DNA of 12,579 nt from CAZNQW01 sp964575225 (GTDB taxonomy: Bacteria; Chloroflexota; Anaerolineae; JAAYZQ01). A model generated the notes under the pieces. It did no database searches. It saw nothing but the letters and a program-made list of their open reading frames with translations, and was not told the DNA's origin. A program made the position numbers and the translations under genes. Shown piece by piece: positions 1-5,846 of this stretch; position 1 is the first letter of the stretch, and each line of letters begins with the position of its first letter. The stretch lies in contig CAZNQW010000108.1 in NCBI GenBank assembly GCA_964575225.1, forward strand, positions 1-12,579, written 5' to 3'.

Positions 1-60
1 CCGAGAGGGTGGGCGGACGGTAGGCTCGGGTGTCATCACCCAAGTTCTGGAATAGGCAAA

Positions 61-225
61 ATGGCAAAAAAAGCGATTCGATTGGTTATGACGCTTGCCT
101 GCACCGAGTGCAGTGAGCGCAATTATACATCAGAAAAGAACCGACGCAACGATCAGGGCCGTATGGAACTGAAAAAGTACTGCCCTCGCTGTCGCACGCA
201 TACGATGCATCGGGAGACGAAATAG
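61..225 (+). CDS. rpmG: 50S ribosomal protein L33 (zinc-ribbon form)
   Basis: Small protein of the large ribosomal subunit, near the tRNA exit site. The 54-residue product begins MAKKAIRLVMTLACTEC and has two CxxC pairs (Cys14/Cys17 and Cys41/Cys44), so it is the zinc-binding C+ form. The NYTSEKNRRN stretch after the first pair and KKYCPRC around the second are typical of L33, and the length is normal for the family. It is too short for many ORF callers. The ATG at 61 is the only sensible start; the upstream GGAATAGG is a weak ribosome binding site. It is followed by a hairpin and tRNA-Trp, then secE and nusG, a common bacterial order. Its promoter must lie left of the window, as none is visible in bases 1-60. 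Confidence 0.95.
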   Translation: MAKKAIRLVMTLACTECSERNYTSEKNRRNDQGRMELKKYCPRCRTHTMHRETK

Positions 226-233
226 GAGCCGCT

Positions 234-263
234 TGCCGATGGCCGGTCACTCGGCCATCGGCA
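234..263 (+). other. Perfect 12-bp hairpin between rpmG and tRNA-Trp
   Basis: TGCCGATGGCCG (234-245) pairs perfectly with CGGCCATCGGCA (252-263) round the 6-base loop GTCACT. No T-run follows (the next bases are TACACAG), so it is not a standard intrinsic terminator. It ends 5 bases before the mature 5' end of the tRNA. Likely roles are an RNA-processing or mRNA 3'-end stabilising structure for rpmG; the role is inference. Confidence 0.75.
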
Positions 264-268
264 TACAC

Positions 269-341
269 AGGCCAGTAGCTCAATTGGCAGAGCGACGGTC
301 TCCAAAACCGTAGGTTGCGGGTTCGATTCCTGCCTGGCCTG
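269..341 (+). tRNA. trnW: tRNA-Trp (anticodon CCA)
   Basis: The cloverleaf can be folded by hand. The acceptor stem AGGCCAG (269-275) pairs fully with CTGGCCT (334-340). The D stem is GCTC (278-281) with GAGC (290-293). The anticodon stem ACGGT (295-299) pairs with ACCGT (307-311) round the loop CTCCAAA, with anticodon CCA at 302-304. The T stem GCGGG (317-321) pairs with CCTGC (329-333), with one G-U pair, round TTCGATT. The discriminator base is G341, as expected for tRNA-Trp. The following bases are CCT, so the 3' CCA is not encoded and must be added by the CCA-adding enzyme. tRNA-Trp ahead of secE-nusG is a conserved arrangement in many bacteria. It lies between two strong hairpins. Confidence 0.97.
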
Positions 342-351
342 CCTGGATGAG

Positions 352-391
352 AGGACACCGTCTCATGGCGAGAACGATGGGACGGTGTCTT
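352..391 (+). other. Long hairpin between tRNA-Trp and secE
   Basis: GACACCGTCTCAT (354-366) pairs with ATGGGACGGTGTC (377-389) over 13 bp with a single G-U wobble, round the 10-base loop GGCGAGAACG; the outer pairs 353/390 (G-U) and 352/391 extend it. No T-run follows. It starts 10 bases after the tRNA and ends 37 bases before the secE start. It could be a processing signal for the tRNA 3' side (RNase III-like cleavage), or protect the secE-nusG mRNA 5' end. The role is inferred; the pairing is seen directly. Confidence 0.72.
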
Positions 392-428
392 CAAGTGTAA
401 GAACGAGAGACAAAGGAGATGGGAATCT

Positions 429-641
429 GTGGCCAAGTCGGTGGTTGCTAAAGAGCCGAAAGAGAACGCCATCGTCCGTTATTTCCGAGATACCTGGGCC
501 GAGCTGAAAAAGGTTTCTTGGCTAAGTCGAAGCGAGGCAACCCACCTGACGTTGGTCGTCATTGTGGTGGCTGCGTTCATGTCCGTGGTCTTGAGCTTGA
601 TGGACTGGGTGTTCTCGTCAATTCTGGGCTTGTTATTGTAG
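429..641 (+). CDS. secE: Protein translocase subunit SecE
   Basis: Small essential subunit of the SecYEG channel that exports proteins across the inner membrane. The 70-residue product has the usual single-span bacterial layout: a charged cytoplasmic N-terminus, the conserved amphipathic segment RYFRDTWAELKKVSWLSRSE (residues 18-37), where the ELKKVxWxSRxE core is the SecE signature, then one hydrophobic segment at residues 40-70. The start is GTG at 429, chosen because AAAGGAG (412-418) lies 10 bases ahead and no better start fits. It is followed after 14 bases by nusG, the usual partner. A longer reading frame that begins inside secE at 518 in another frame is the upstream extension of the nusG frame and is not real. 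Confidence 0.95.
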   Translation: MAKSVVAKEPKENAIVRYFRDTWAELKKVSWLSRSEATHLTLVVIVVAAFMSVVLSLMDWVFSSILGLLL

Positions 642-655
642 GTAGTGTATTGAGC

Positions 656-1483
656 ATGAAAAAGGATCGCATAGAGACAGCCGAAGTACACAGCGGGGAT
701 GACCAGAATACTCCTGAGGAGCAGGACGCTCCGCAGGTCGCTGAAGAGCTGGTGTCGCCAGAAGAGCGCGCTCGGCAGCTTTTTGCGTCCTATCTCGAGC
801 CTGTCGAAGGTGAGCCCGAGCCCGTAGCCAGCGAGCCAAAAGATCTCGACGAAGATCAATTCTCGCCGGGCGGCATGTTTGACCTGTCGATGTTGCTGGG
901 AGAAGATGTCGAGGACCACCCAGACGACGCCGACGAGGACGAGGATACAGAGCGCGAAGAGGGGCGGAACTGGTACGTCGTGCATAGCTACTCAGGCTAT
1001 GAGAACAAGGTGAAAAAGAACCTGGAGCACCGGATCGAATCCCTCGGTATGCAACCCAAGATTTTTGAGGTCGTGGTGCCTACCGAAGAAGAGATCGAGC
1101 TCAAAGATGGCCAGCGGCGGACGGTGGAACGCCGGATCTTTCCCGGCTATATCCTCGTAGACATGATCATGGATGAGGATTCCTGGTACGTGGTGCGCAA
1201 TACTCCGGGCGTCACCGGTTTTGTCGGATCGATCCGCAAGCCGACCCCGCTGCGCGGCCGCGATGTGGACAGGATCCTCAAACGGATGCGGGCCGAGACT
1301 CCCAAGGTCAAGGTCAGTTTCCGGTATGGGGAAAAGGTTCGAGTCTGCGACGGCCCCTTTGAGGACTTTGTGGGGGCGGTGGACGAGATCTATGCCGACA
1401 AGGGCAAGGTCCGGATCCTGGTCTCGTTCTTTGGGCGAGAGACACCGGTAGAGCTGGACTTTTTGCAGGTGGAAAAGATATAA
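656..1483 (+). CDS. nusG: Transcription termination/antitermination factor NusG with acidic N-terminal extension
   Basis: NusG binds the RNA polymerase clamp, affects pausing, and couples polymerase to Rho or the ribosome. The core starts at residue 106 (NWYVVHSYSGYENKVKKNL), gives the NGN domain to about residue 212 (IFPGYILVDM and RNTPGVTGFVG are clear), then a KOW domain at about 222-275 (YGEKVRVCDGPFEDFVGAV). The protein is 275 residues against about 180 for the common form; residues 1-104 are an extra, very acidic and probably disordered segment (for example EDVEDHPDDADEDEDTER). The ATG at 656 is chosen because it follows the secE stop by 14 bases; the frame is open further up to 518, but that would overlap secE by over 120 bases. 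The ribosome binding site is weak (AGGTAG, 640-645). A later start would leave about 300 bases unexplained. Confidence 0.93.
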   Translation: MKKDRIETAEVHSGDDQNTPEEQDAPQVAEELVSPEERARQLFASYLEPVEGEPEPVASEPKDLDEDQFSPGGMFDLSMLLGEDVEDHPDDADEDEDTEREEGRNWYVVHSYSGYENKVKKNLEHRIESLGMQPKIFEVVVPTEEEIELKDGQRRTVERRIFPGYILVDMIMDEDSWYVVRNTPGVTGFVGSIRKPTPLRGRDVDRILKRMRAETPKVKVSFRYGEKVRVCDGPFEDFVGAVDEIYADKGKVRILVSFFGRETPVELDFLQVEKI

Positions 1484-1507
1484 CCCGGTTTCGAATGGGG
1501 GAGTTGA

Positions 1508-1933
1508 ATGGGTAAGAAGGTAAAAGCAATCGTAAAACTGGCGATCGATGCAGGCAAGGCCACCCCGGCGCCGCCTGTGGGTCCGGCTTTGGGACAGCAC
1601 AGCATCAACATCATGGCCTTTTGCAAAGAATACAACGCCCGCACGGCTCATTTGGCGGGCAGTGTGATCCCGGCCGAGATCACGGTCTTTCAGGACAACT
1701 CGTTCCGCTTTGTCCTCAAAACGCCGCCGGCCACCGATCTGCTGAAAAAGGCAGCCGGCGTCGCCAAGGGCGGCAAGGATGTGTCTGCGGCCAATGCCGG
1801 CACGGTCAATCGGAAGCAAGTGCGCGAAATCGCCGAGCAAAAGATGAAAGACCTGAACGCCTATGACGTGGAATCGGCCATGCGCATGATCGAAGGCACC
1901 GCCCGCAGTATGGGCATCAAGGTCGTCGACTAA
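1508..1933 (+). CDS. rplK: 50S ribosomal protein L11
   Basis: L11 binds the GTPase-associated region of 23S rRNA and is needed for factor function and RelA activation. The 141-residue product is of normal length. The N-terminal domain has the signature PAPPVGPALGQHSINIMAFC (residues 20-39), and the C-terminal RNA-binding domain contains the KKAAGVAKGG loop and the end GTARSMGIKVVD. The start ATG at 1508 has GGGGAG (1497-1502) 5 bases ahead. It follows nusG by 24 bases and precedes rplA, as in most bacteria. Confidence 0.98.
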   Translation: MGKKVKAIVKLAIDAGKATPAPPVGPALGQHSINIMAFCKEYNARTAHLAGSVIPAEITVFQDNSFRFVLKTPPATDLLKKAAGVAKGGKDVSAANAGTVNRKQVREIAEQKMKDLNAYDVESAMRMIEGTARSMGIKVVD

Positions 1934-1965
1934 TCACAACGGGCTAGTCAAAAAGCCAGCCCAGC

Positions 1966-1996
1966 GTGGGAGGGGTTCAAACCCCATCAAAACCAC
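1966..1996 (+). promoter_or_regulatory. Candidate L1 autoregulatory site on the rplA mRNA
   Basis: Two short helices enclose an asymmetric internal loop: GTGG (1966-1969) pairs with CCAC (1993-1996), and GGGGT (1972-1976) pairs with ACCCC (1981-1985) round TCAA. The 5' side of the internal loop is GA (1970-1971) and the 3' side is ATCAAAA (1986-1992). This copies the layout of the L1 site on 23S rRNA (helices 76/77: GGTGG, GA, GGCT on one strand; AGCC, an A-rich loop and CCACC on the other). The rplA ribosome binding site AGAGGTG (1997-2003) begins at the next base, so bound L1 would block translation start. Structure is seen; the function follows from known L1 autoregulation and is inferred here. 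Confidence 0.6.
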
Positions 1997-2007
1997 AGAG
2001 GTGTAAC

Positions 2008-2721
2008 ATGCCAAAAAGAGGAAAAAAGTATCAGGAAGCCGCCAAGCTGTTTGATCGGGCCGCCGTGTATTCGCCCGAAGAGGCCCTTTCCCTGGTGAAA
2101 CAGACCAGCACGGCCAGTTTTGACGCCACGGTGGAACTCCACCTGCGTACGGGCCTGGACCCCCGCCATGCGGAGCAACAGGTGCGAGGGGTCGTGTTGT
2201 TGCCCAAAGGCACCGGCAAGCAGGTGCGGATTCTGGTGTTTGCCGAGGGCGAACCGGCCAAGTGGGCCATGGATGCGGGCGCCGATTACGTGGGCAGCGA
2301 CGAGCTGATCGACCAGATTCAGAAGGGATGGCTGGATTTCGACGTGGCCATCGCCACCATGCCGATGATGCGCAAGGTGGGGCGTCTGGGCCGTGTGCTG
2401 GGCCCCCGCGGGCTGATGCCCAGCCCCAAGGCCGGCACCATTGTCGCCGATGAAGACCTGGCCACTGTCATCAAGGAAACACGGCAGGGGCGGGTGGAAT
2501 ATCGCGTGGACAAGACGGCCAACATGCACGTGCCCATCGGCAAGGTGAGCTTTGCCACCGAGGACCTTGTGGAGAACATGACGGCGGTGATGGAGGCGAT
2601 CGTTCGCGCCCGCCCGGCGGCTCTCAAAGGAACCTACATTCGCAAGGTCACGGCCACGTCCACCATGGGACCTGGGATACGCGTGGATCCGACAGCGGCT
2701 TCGGCCATGAAGGTGATCTAG
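2008..2721 (+). CDS. rplA: 50S ribosomal protein L1
   Basis: L1 forms the mobile stalk at the ribosomal E site and, in known cases, represses its own mRNA. The 237-residue product has normal length and the hallmark VGRLGRVLGPRGLMPSPKAG near the middle, with EYRVDKTANMHVPIGK and the C-terminal TSTMGPGIRVDP both typical of L1. The ATG at 2008 is chosen because GAGGTG (1998-2003) lies just ahead and the protein then begins MPKRGKKYQEA like other L1 proteins. An in-frame ATG at 1966 would add 14 unrelated residues and lies inside the candidate L1-binding hairpin. It follows rplK by 74 bases. Confidence 0.97.
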   Translation: MPKRGKKYQEAAKLFDRAAVYSPEEALSLVKQTSTASFDATVELHLRTGLDPRHAEQQVRGVVLLPKGTGKQVRILVFAEGEPAKWAMDAGADYVGSDELIDQIQKGWLDFDVAIATMPMMRKVGRLGRVLGPRGLMPSPKAGTIVADEDLATVIKETRQGRVEYRVDKTANMHVPIGKVSFATEDLVENMTAVMEAIVRARPAALKGTYIRKVTATSTMGPGIRVDPTAASAMKVI

Positions 2722-2743
2722 CCAGATTGTTCTTTGGAATACA

Positions 2744-2882
2744 CAACTGAATCTGCCCTAGACAGCAGGTGCGCACATGCGCTCAAACCTAACGGCCTGC
2801 CGAGGCAAAGCCAGGAAATCCCGCTTTTGCAGGGAGCAGCCTTTGCGTCGGCGTGCCAGTGGCCGAGCAAAGGCTTTTTTGT
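2744..2882 (+). promoter_or_regulatory. Ribosomal protein L10 leader (rplJL autoregulatory RNA)
   Basis: This lies in the 204-base gap before rplJ. It has the conserved pieces of the L10 leader family: CTAGACAGCAGGTG (about 2758-2771) and CCTGCCGAGGCAAAG (2796-2810). GCAGG (2765-2769) can pair with CCTGC (2796-2800), enclosing a small GCGC hairpin (2771-2782). A further hairpin, TCCCGC with GCAGGGA, occupies 2819-2835, and then comes a terminator. In known cases the L10(L12)4 complex binds this RNA and lowers rplJL expression. GCAAAG at 2805-2810 can pair with CTTTGC (2841-2846), which is the left arm of the terminator, giving a visible antiterminator choice. Confidence 0.8.
2838..2880 (+). 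terminator. Intrinsic attenuator terminator inside the L10 leader
   Basis: AGCCTTTGC (2838-2846) pairs with GCAAAGGCT (2867-2875); an inner helix TCGGC (2848-2852) with GCCGA (2862-2866) lengthens it, and six T follow (2875-2880). It sits 46 bases before the rplJ start, so it can end transcription before rplJL. Confidence 0.85.
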
Positions 2883-2925
2883 TCAAGTGTACGGTTGTGA
2901 TACGTAGATGAGGAGGTGAGGTAGA

Positions 2926-3462
2926 TTGGCCATTAACAGAGAGAAAAAGGAACAGATGGTTGCCGGCTATGTCGAACTCTTGTCCAAGAGCAAGGCACTA
3001 GTACTCACTGACTTCCGGGGATTGACCGTATCGTCCATCACCCAGTTGCGCAACGATCTGCGCGAGATCGGCGGTGTGTTCCAGATTGTCAAGAACACGC
3101 TGTTTGAACGAGCGCTGGCTGAGGTTGGAATTTCGGTTCCGGCCGAGCAACTCAAGGGATCGGTAGCGGTTGGATACTGCCTGGAAGAGGCACCGCCTGT
3201 CGCCAAGAAATTGGTGGACTTTGTCCGCGAAAACAGCGAGCGCCTGGCGATCAAGGGCGCCCTCGTGGGCGATTCGTATCTGGACGCCGACGGCGTCAAG
3301 GGGCTGGCCGAGTTGCCACCGCGCGAGATCTTGCTGGCTCAGTTGCTGGGCACCGTCCAGGGTCCGGCTAGCACTCTGGTGAGCACAGTGATGGCTCCCA
3401 TGCGCGATCTGGTGCAGGTGTTGCATGCCCGCTCAGAGCAGGGGAACCAAGAGGCAGCCTAG
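2926..3462 (+). CDS. rplJ: 50S ribosomal protein L10
   Basis: L10 is the base of the ribosomal L7/L12 stalk. The 178-residue product starts MAINREKKEQMVAGYVELL and carries the L10 features LVLTDFRGLTVSSITQLRNDLR (residues 26-47, split here as LVLTDFRGLT and VSSITQLRNDLR), QIVKNTLFERAL, and a C-terminal helical part (residues about 130-178) that holds L12 dimers. The start is TTG at 2926, supported by a strong ribosome binding site AGGAGGTG (2911-2918) 7 bases ahead; no ATG is near. It is preceded by its own leader with attenuator and followed after 57 bases by rplL. Confidence 0.97.
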   Translation: MAINREKKEQMVAGYVELLSKSKALVLTDFRGLTVSSITQLRNDLREIGGVFQIVKNTLFERALAEVGISVPAEQLKGSVAVGYCLEEAPPVAKKLVDFVRENSERLAIKGALVGDSYLDADGVKGLAELPPREILLAQLLGTVQGPASTLVSTVMAPMRDLVQVLHARSEQGNQEAA

Positions 3463-3519
3463 GCGCTGCCGCCATGCACGTTGAGAATTTGAACGGAAAA
3501 CAAAGGAGAAACCTATCCC

Positions 3520-3912
3520 ATGTCTGAAAAATTGGAAAAACTGGTTGAAGCGCTAAACGAACTGAGCCTGCTGGAAGCGGCAGAGCTTTCCAAGATGCTC
3601 CAGGAAAAGTGGGGCGTTTCGGCGGCGGCACCGATGGCCATGTCCGGCGTACCCGTAGCCGGTGGGGCGGCCGCTGTTGAAGAAGAGGTCGAGGAAAAGA
3701 CCGAATTCGACGTGACATTGAAGGAAGTGGGCCCCAAAAAGATCCAGGTCATCAAGGCCGTCCGCACCTTCCGCAGCGACCTGGGCCTGAAGGAAGCCAA
3801 AGAGCTGGTGGACAGCGCCCCGGTCAAGGTCCTGGAAGGCGTGCCCAAGGATCAGGCCGAATCGGCAGCCAACGCTCTCAAGGAGCAGGACGCGGTCGTC
3901 GAGATCTCGTAA
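3520..3912 (+). CDS. rplL: 50S ribosomal protein L7/L12
   Basis: L12 dimers bind L10 and recruit translation GTPases. The 130-residue product has the N-terminal dimerising helices (EKLVEALNELSLLEAAELSK, residues 6-25), an alanine-rich hinge (about 35-55), and the globular C-terminal domain beginning EKTEFDVTLKEVGPKKIQVI (59-78) with GLKEAKELVDSAP. The ATG at 3520 has AAAGGAG (3502-3508) 11 bases ahead. It is the last gene of the operon: a terminator follows directly, and rpoB, the usual next gene in many bacteria, is absent. Confidence 0.98.
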   Translation: MSEKLEKLVEALNELSLLEAAELSKMLQEKWGVSAAAPMAMSGVPVAGGAAAVEEEVEEKTEFDVTLKEVGPKKIQVIKAVRTFRSDLGLKEAKELVDSAPVKVLEGVPKDQAESAANALKEQDAVVEIS

Positions 3913-3931
3913 TTCGCGCTCACGCGACAGC

Positions 3932-3963
3932 AAAAAAGCCATCCCATGTCGGGATGGCTTTTT
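3932..3963. terminator. Bidirectional intrinsic terminator after rplL
   Basis: GCCATCCC (3938-3945) pairs with GGGATGGC (3951-3958) round ATGTC; a run of six A precedes it and five T follow (3959-3963). It is thus a good terminator for the rplL transcript on + and has a T-run on the - strand too, where it would act as a backup for the converging focA-REC gene. Confidence 0.9.
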
Positions 3964-4051
3964 CATTGCCGTGTCCCGCACCCCCTAGTGACGAATGCCC
4001 GAGATTCCCGGGGCAGCCGTCACCCCCGTTCCTGTTGCACTCCCGGACCAC

Positions 4052-4087
4052 AAAAAATGTGGAGCGCCCCACATCGGACGCTCCACA
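4052..4087 (-). terminator. Intrinsic terminator of the focA-REC gene
   Basis: On the - strand TGTGGAGCG (4087-4079) pairs with CGCTCCACA (4066-4058) round a 12-base loop, and six T follow (4057-4052). It lies 46 bases beyond the stop of the channel-REC gene. Together with the terminator at 3932-3963 it isolates the ribosomal operon from the signalling cluster. Confidence 0.88.
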
Positions 4088-4132
4088 CATCGATTGTTCG
4101 CGCATCCACGCCGCGGTGCGGCGGTCATTGGC

Positions 4133-5392
4133 CTATTTCTTGGTGATAAACCGCTTGACCGTGCTCAACAGATGATCGGGCTTGACCGGTTTGCTAATCC
4201 AGGAATCGATGGGCAGGTGAACATCATCTGGCAACGCATCCGCATACTGGCTGCTATCGATGCTGGAGATCATGATCACCGGGATTTGCCTCAGGGCCGG
4301 GTCCGCCGACATTGTGCGGGCGACCTGTACTCCCTCCAGGGGCGTGGTCATCATGACGTCGAGCATGACCAGGTCAGGCCGGTTTTCTTTCATCGACTGC
4401 AGCGCCTGATCGCCATTGGCGGCCGAGAACACCTGGTACCCTTCGCCGGTGAGAACCGTGCGGGCCACCTGTACAAAGTCGGGGTCGTCGTCCACCACCA
4501 GGACTTTGACCGGCTGTTCCTTGGGCACTTCGGCAACCTTCTGGGGCCGCAAATAGATGAACCAATAGGCGAGCCCCACGAACCCGGCGCCGCCAATGAT
4601 GTTGCCGATGGTCACCGGCAACAGGTTCTTGAGGAAAAAGGCGCCCCAGGTCAGGTTGGCATAGTCGGCCGCGGTCTTGCCAATGGCTTCCCAGAAGCTG
4701 GGTGGGGCAAAATCCTTGATGAGCAAGCCCATGGGGATAAAGTACATGTTGGCCACCGAGTGCTCAAACCCGGCTGCCACAAAGGCGGTGATGGGAAAGA
4801 TGATGGCCAGGATCTTGTCGGTTGTGCTGCGGGCCGAGGAGCACAGCCACACCGCCAGGCACACCAGGGCGTTGCACATGATGCCCAGGAAAATGGCCTG
4901 GACGAATTCTAGATTGACTTTGCCGCTGGCTGTGGCCAGGGCGTTGGCGCCCAATGCGCCACCGGAAAAGGTATACTGCTTGCTGAGCAGCATGACGACA
5001 GCCGTCAGGACCGAGCCCACCAGGTTGCCGGTGTAGACAATGGCCCAGTTGCGCAGCATGGCATTGAGCGTGACCTTGCCGCTGGCAAAGGCCATGAGGA
5101 TCAGGTTGTTGCCAGTAAAGAGTTCAGCGCCGGCAACCACGACGGCAATAAGGCCGAGGCAGAAGACCAGGCCTCCCAGGAGCTTGATGAGGCCAAAGCC
5201 GACGCCAGCAGCGGCCAACCCCGTGGTCACTGTGGTGGCAAAGATGGCCCCACAGCCGATGAATGCCCCGGCCAAAATGGCCAGCGCAAACATGGTGTCG
5301 GCTTTCAGGCCCGCTTTGGTTACCCCCACGCCCTCCATGCGACTTGCCATCTTTGCAGGGGGAAATGCATCGATCTGAAAATCTGCGGACAT
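4133..5392 (-). CDS. focA: FocA-type formate/nitrite channel fused to a C-terminal receiver domain
   Basis: The first ~285 of 419 residues form a formate/nitrite transporter (FNT) of FocA type, a pentameric inner-membrane channel for small monocarboxylates. It has six hydrophobic segments, ELFTGNNLIL (omega loop; Thr93 matches the FocA constriction), FEHSVANMYFIPMGLLI with central His211, and NLLPVTIGNIIGG before the last helix, close to E. coli FocA from memory. FocA ends soon after YWxIYLR; here a receiver domain follows (about 296-419): acidic pocket Asp301-303, phosphoacceptor Asp345 in LDVMM, Ser376/377, Lys401 in SKPVKP. All key residues are present, so it should be phosphorylatable, and both termini of FocA face the cytoplasm. 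The start is the second ATG (5392): GGAGG (5402-5406) is 9 bases ahead of it but touches the first ATG (5401), and the resulting N-terminus matches FocA in length. The substrate (formate, nitrite or other) is not proven. Confidence 0.9.
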   Translation of the reverse strand: MSADFQIDAFPPAKMASRMEGVGVTKAGLKADTMFALAILAGAFIGCGAIFATTVTTGLAAAGVGFGLIKLLGGLVFCLGLIAVVVAGAELFTGNNLILMAFASGKVTLNAMLRNWAIVYTGNLVGSVLTAVVMLLSKQYTFSGGALGANALATASGKVNLEFVQAIFLGIMCNALVCLAVWLCSSARSTTDKILAIIFPITAFVAAGFEHSVANMYFIPMGLLIKDFAPPSFWEAIGKTAADYANLTWGAFFLKNLLPVTIGNIIGGAGFVGLAYWFIYLRPQKVAEVPKEQPVKVLVVDDDPDFVQVARTVLTGEGYQVFSAANGDQALQSMKENRPDLVMLDVMMTTPLEGVQVARTMSADPALRQIPVIMISSIDSSQYADALPDDVHLPIDSWISKPVKPDHLLSTVKRFITKK

Positions 5393-5451
5393 AACCTTCA
5401 TCCTCCTTGTGATTCTTATTTGGCCCTCTCGGCCTGATTATGAAAAATGTC

Positions 5452-5494
5452 TGTGACGGGTGCAGTCTGCCCAAAGACCGTACTTTTCGTCACA
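5452..5494 (-). promoter_or_regulatory. Candidate structured 5' leader (three-way junction) of focA-REC
   Basis: On the - strand TGTGACG (5494-5488) and CGTCACA (5458-5452) form a 7-bp closing stem. Inside it AAAG/CTTT makes one short hairpin and GGGCA/TGC-A-CC another with one bulged A. The predicted transcription start of the gene (from the promoter at 5501-5529) falls right at the first base of this stem. It could be a leader RNA or an operator dyad; function is unknown. Confidence 0.4.
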
Positions 5495-5500
5495 AACGGC

Positions 5501-5529
5501 AGTGTACCATCAATGGGTCGGAAAGTCAA
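5501..5529 (-). promoter_or_regulatory. Predicted sigma70-type promoter of focA-REC
   Basis: On the - strand TTGACT (5529-5524) and TACACT (5506-5501) are separated by 17 bases. The -35 is 5/6 and the -10 is 4/6 to consensus. The start would be near 5494, leaving about a 100-base leader before the ATG at 5392. Confidence 0.55.
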
Positions 5530-5721
5530 ATATCGGTATCGTCAAGTCCCAAATTTCGTCGTTTCATGCAAGGATAGGGGATGATGAGGTGCTGTTTTCG
5601 TCAGGAAATTTCCAAATAACTCGAAAAATCGAAGGGTGCCCATCGGCCCCTATCGCCTGCGGGTGGGGGCCGGCGCGTGAGCATGCCGCGTCCCTACAAC
5701 AAACATGCAGGATAGGACCTG

Positions 5722-5746
5722 TAGGGGCGGGTTTCAAACCCGCCCC
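5722..5746. repeat. REP-like interspersed palindrome
   Basis: GGGGCGGGTTT (5724-5734), a single C, then AAACCCGCCCC (5736-5746): a perfect 11-bp inverted repeat preceded by TA. I recognise GTAGGGGCGGGTTT...AAACCCGCCCC as a palindrome seen in many copies in intergenic DNA of various environmental bacteria, where it is often mistranslated as a VGAGFKPAPT peptide. Only one copy is in this window, so repetition in this genome is not shown here. Confidence 0.65.
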
Positions 5747-5846
5747 GACAACGTGCACTCGCCTGCTCGCCAACCCCATGGGCCCCCCATTCTCGCTCCC
5801 GCAGGGCCGACCGGGCATCAATCCCTGGGCCTCTCCGTGGATCTTT

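Noticed and set aside
28..41. Small GGGTG/CACCC hairpin before rpmG as a terminator
   Set aside because: Only 5 bp with a 4-base loop and no T-run; too little to call.
518..655. Upstream extension of the nusG frame to an ATG at 518
   Set aside because: It overlaps secE by over 120 bases in another frame, and the extra residues look like out-of-frame secE. The ATG at 656 follows the secE stop by 14 bases.
1966..2007. Longer L1 protein starting at ATG 1966
   Set aside because: The extra 14 residues have no match to L1, the region forms the L1-site hairpin, and GAGGTG is placed for the ATG at 2008.
3995..4912. 305-residue + strand frame opposite focA-REC
   Set aside because: It crosses the terminators and is antisense to clear FNT and receiver motifs; composition is that of a shadow frame.
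5393..5401. First ATG (5401) as start of focA-REC
   Set aside because: The GGAGG element touches this ATG with no spacing; from the ATG at 5392 the spacing is 9 bases and the N-terminal length matches FocA.
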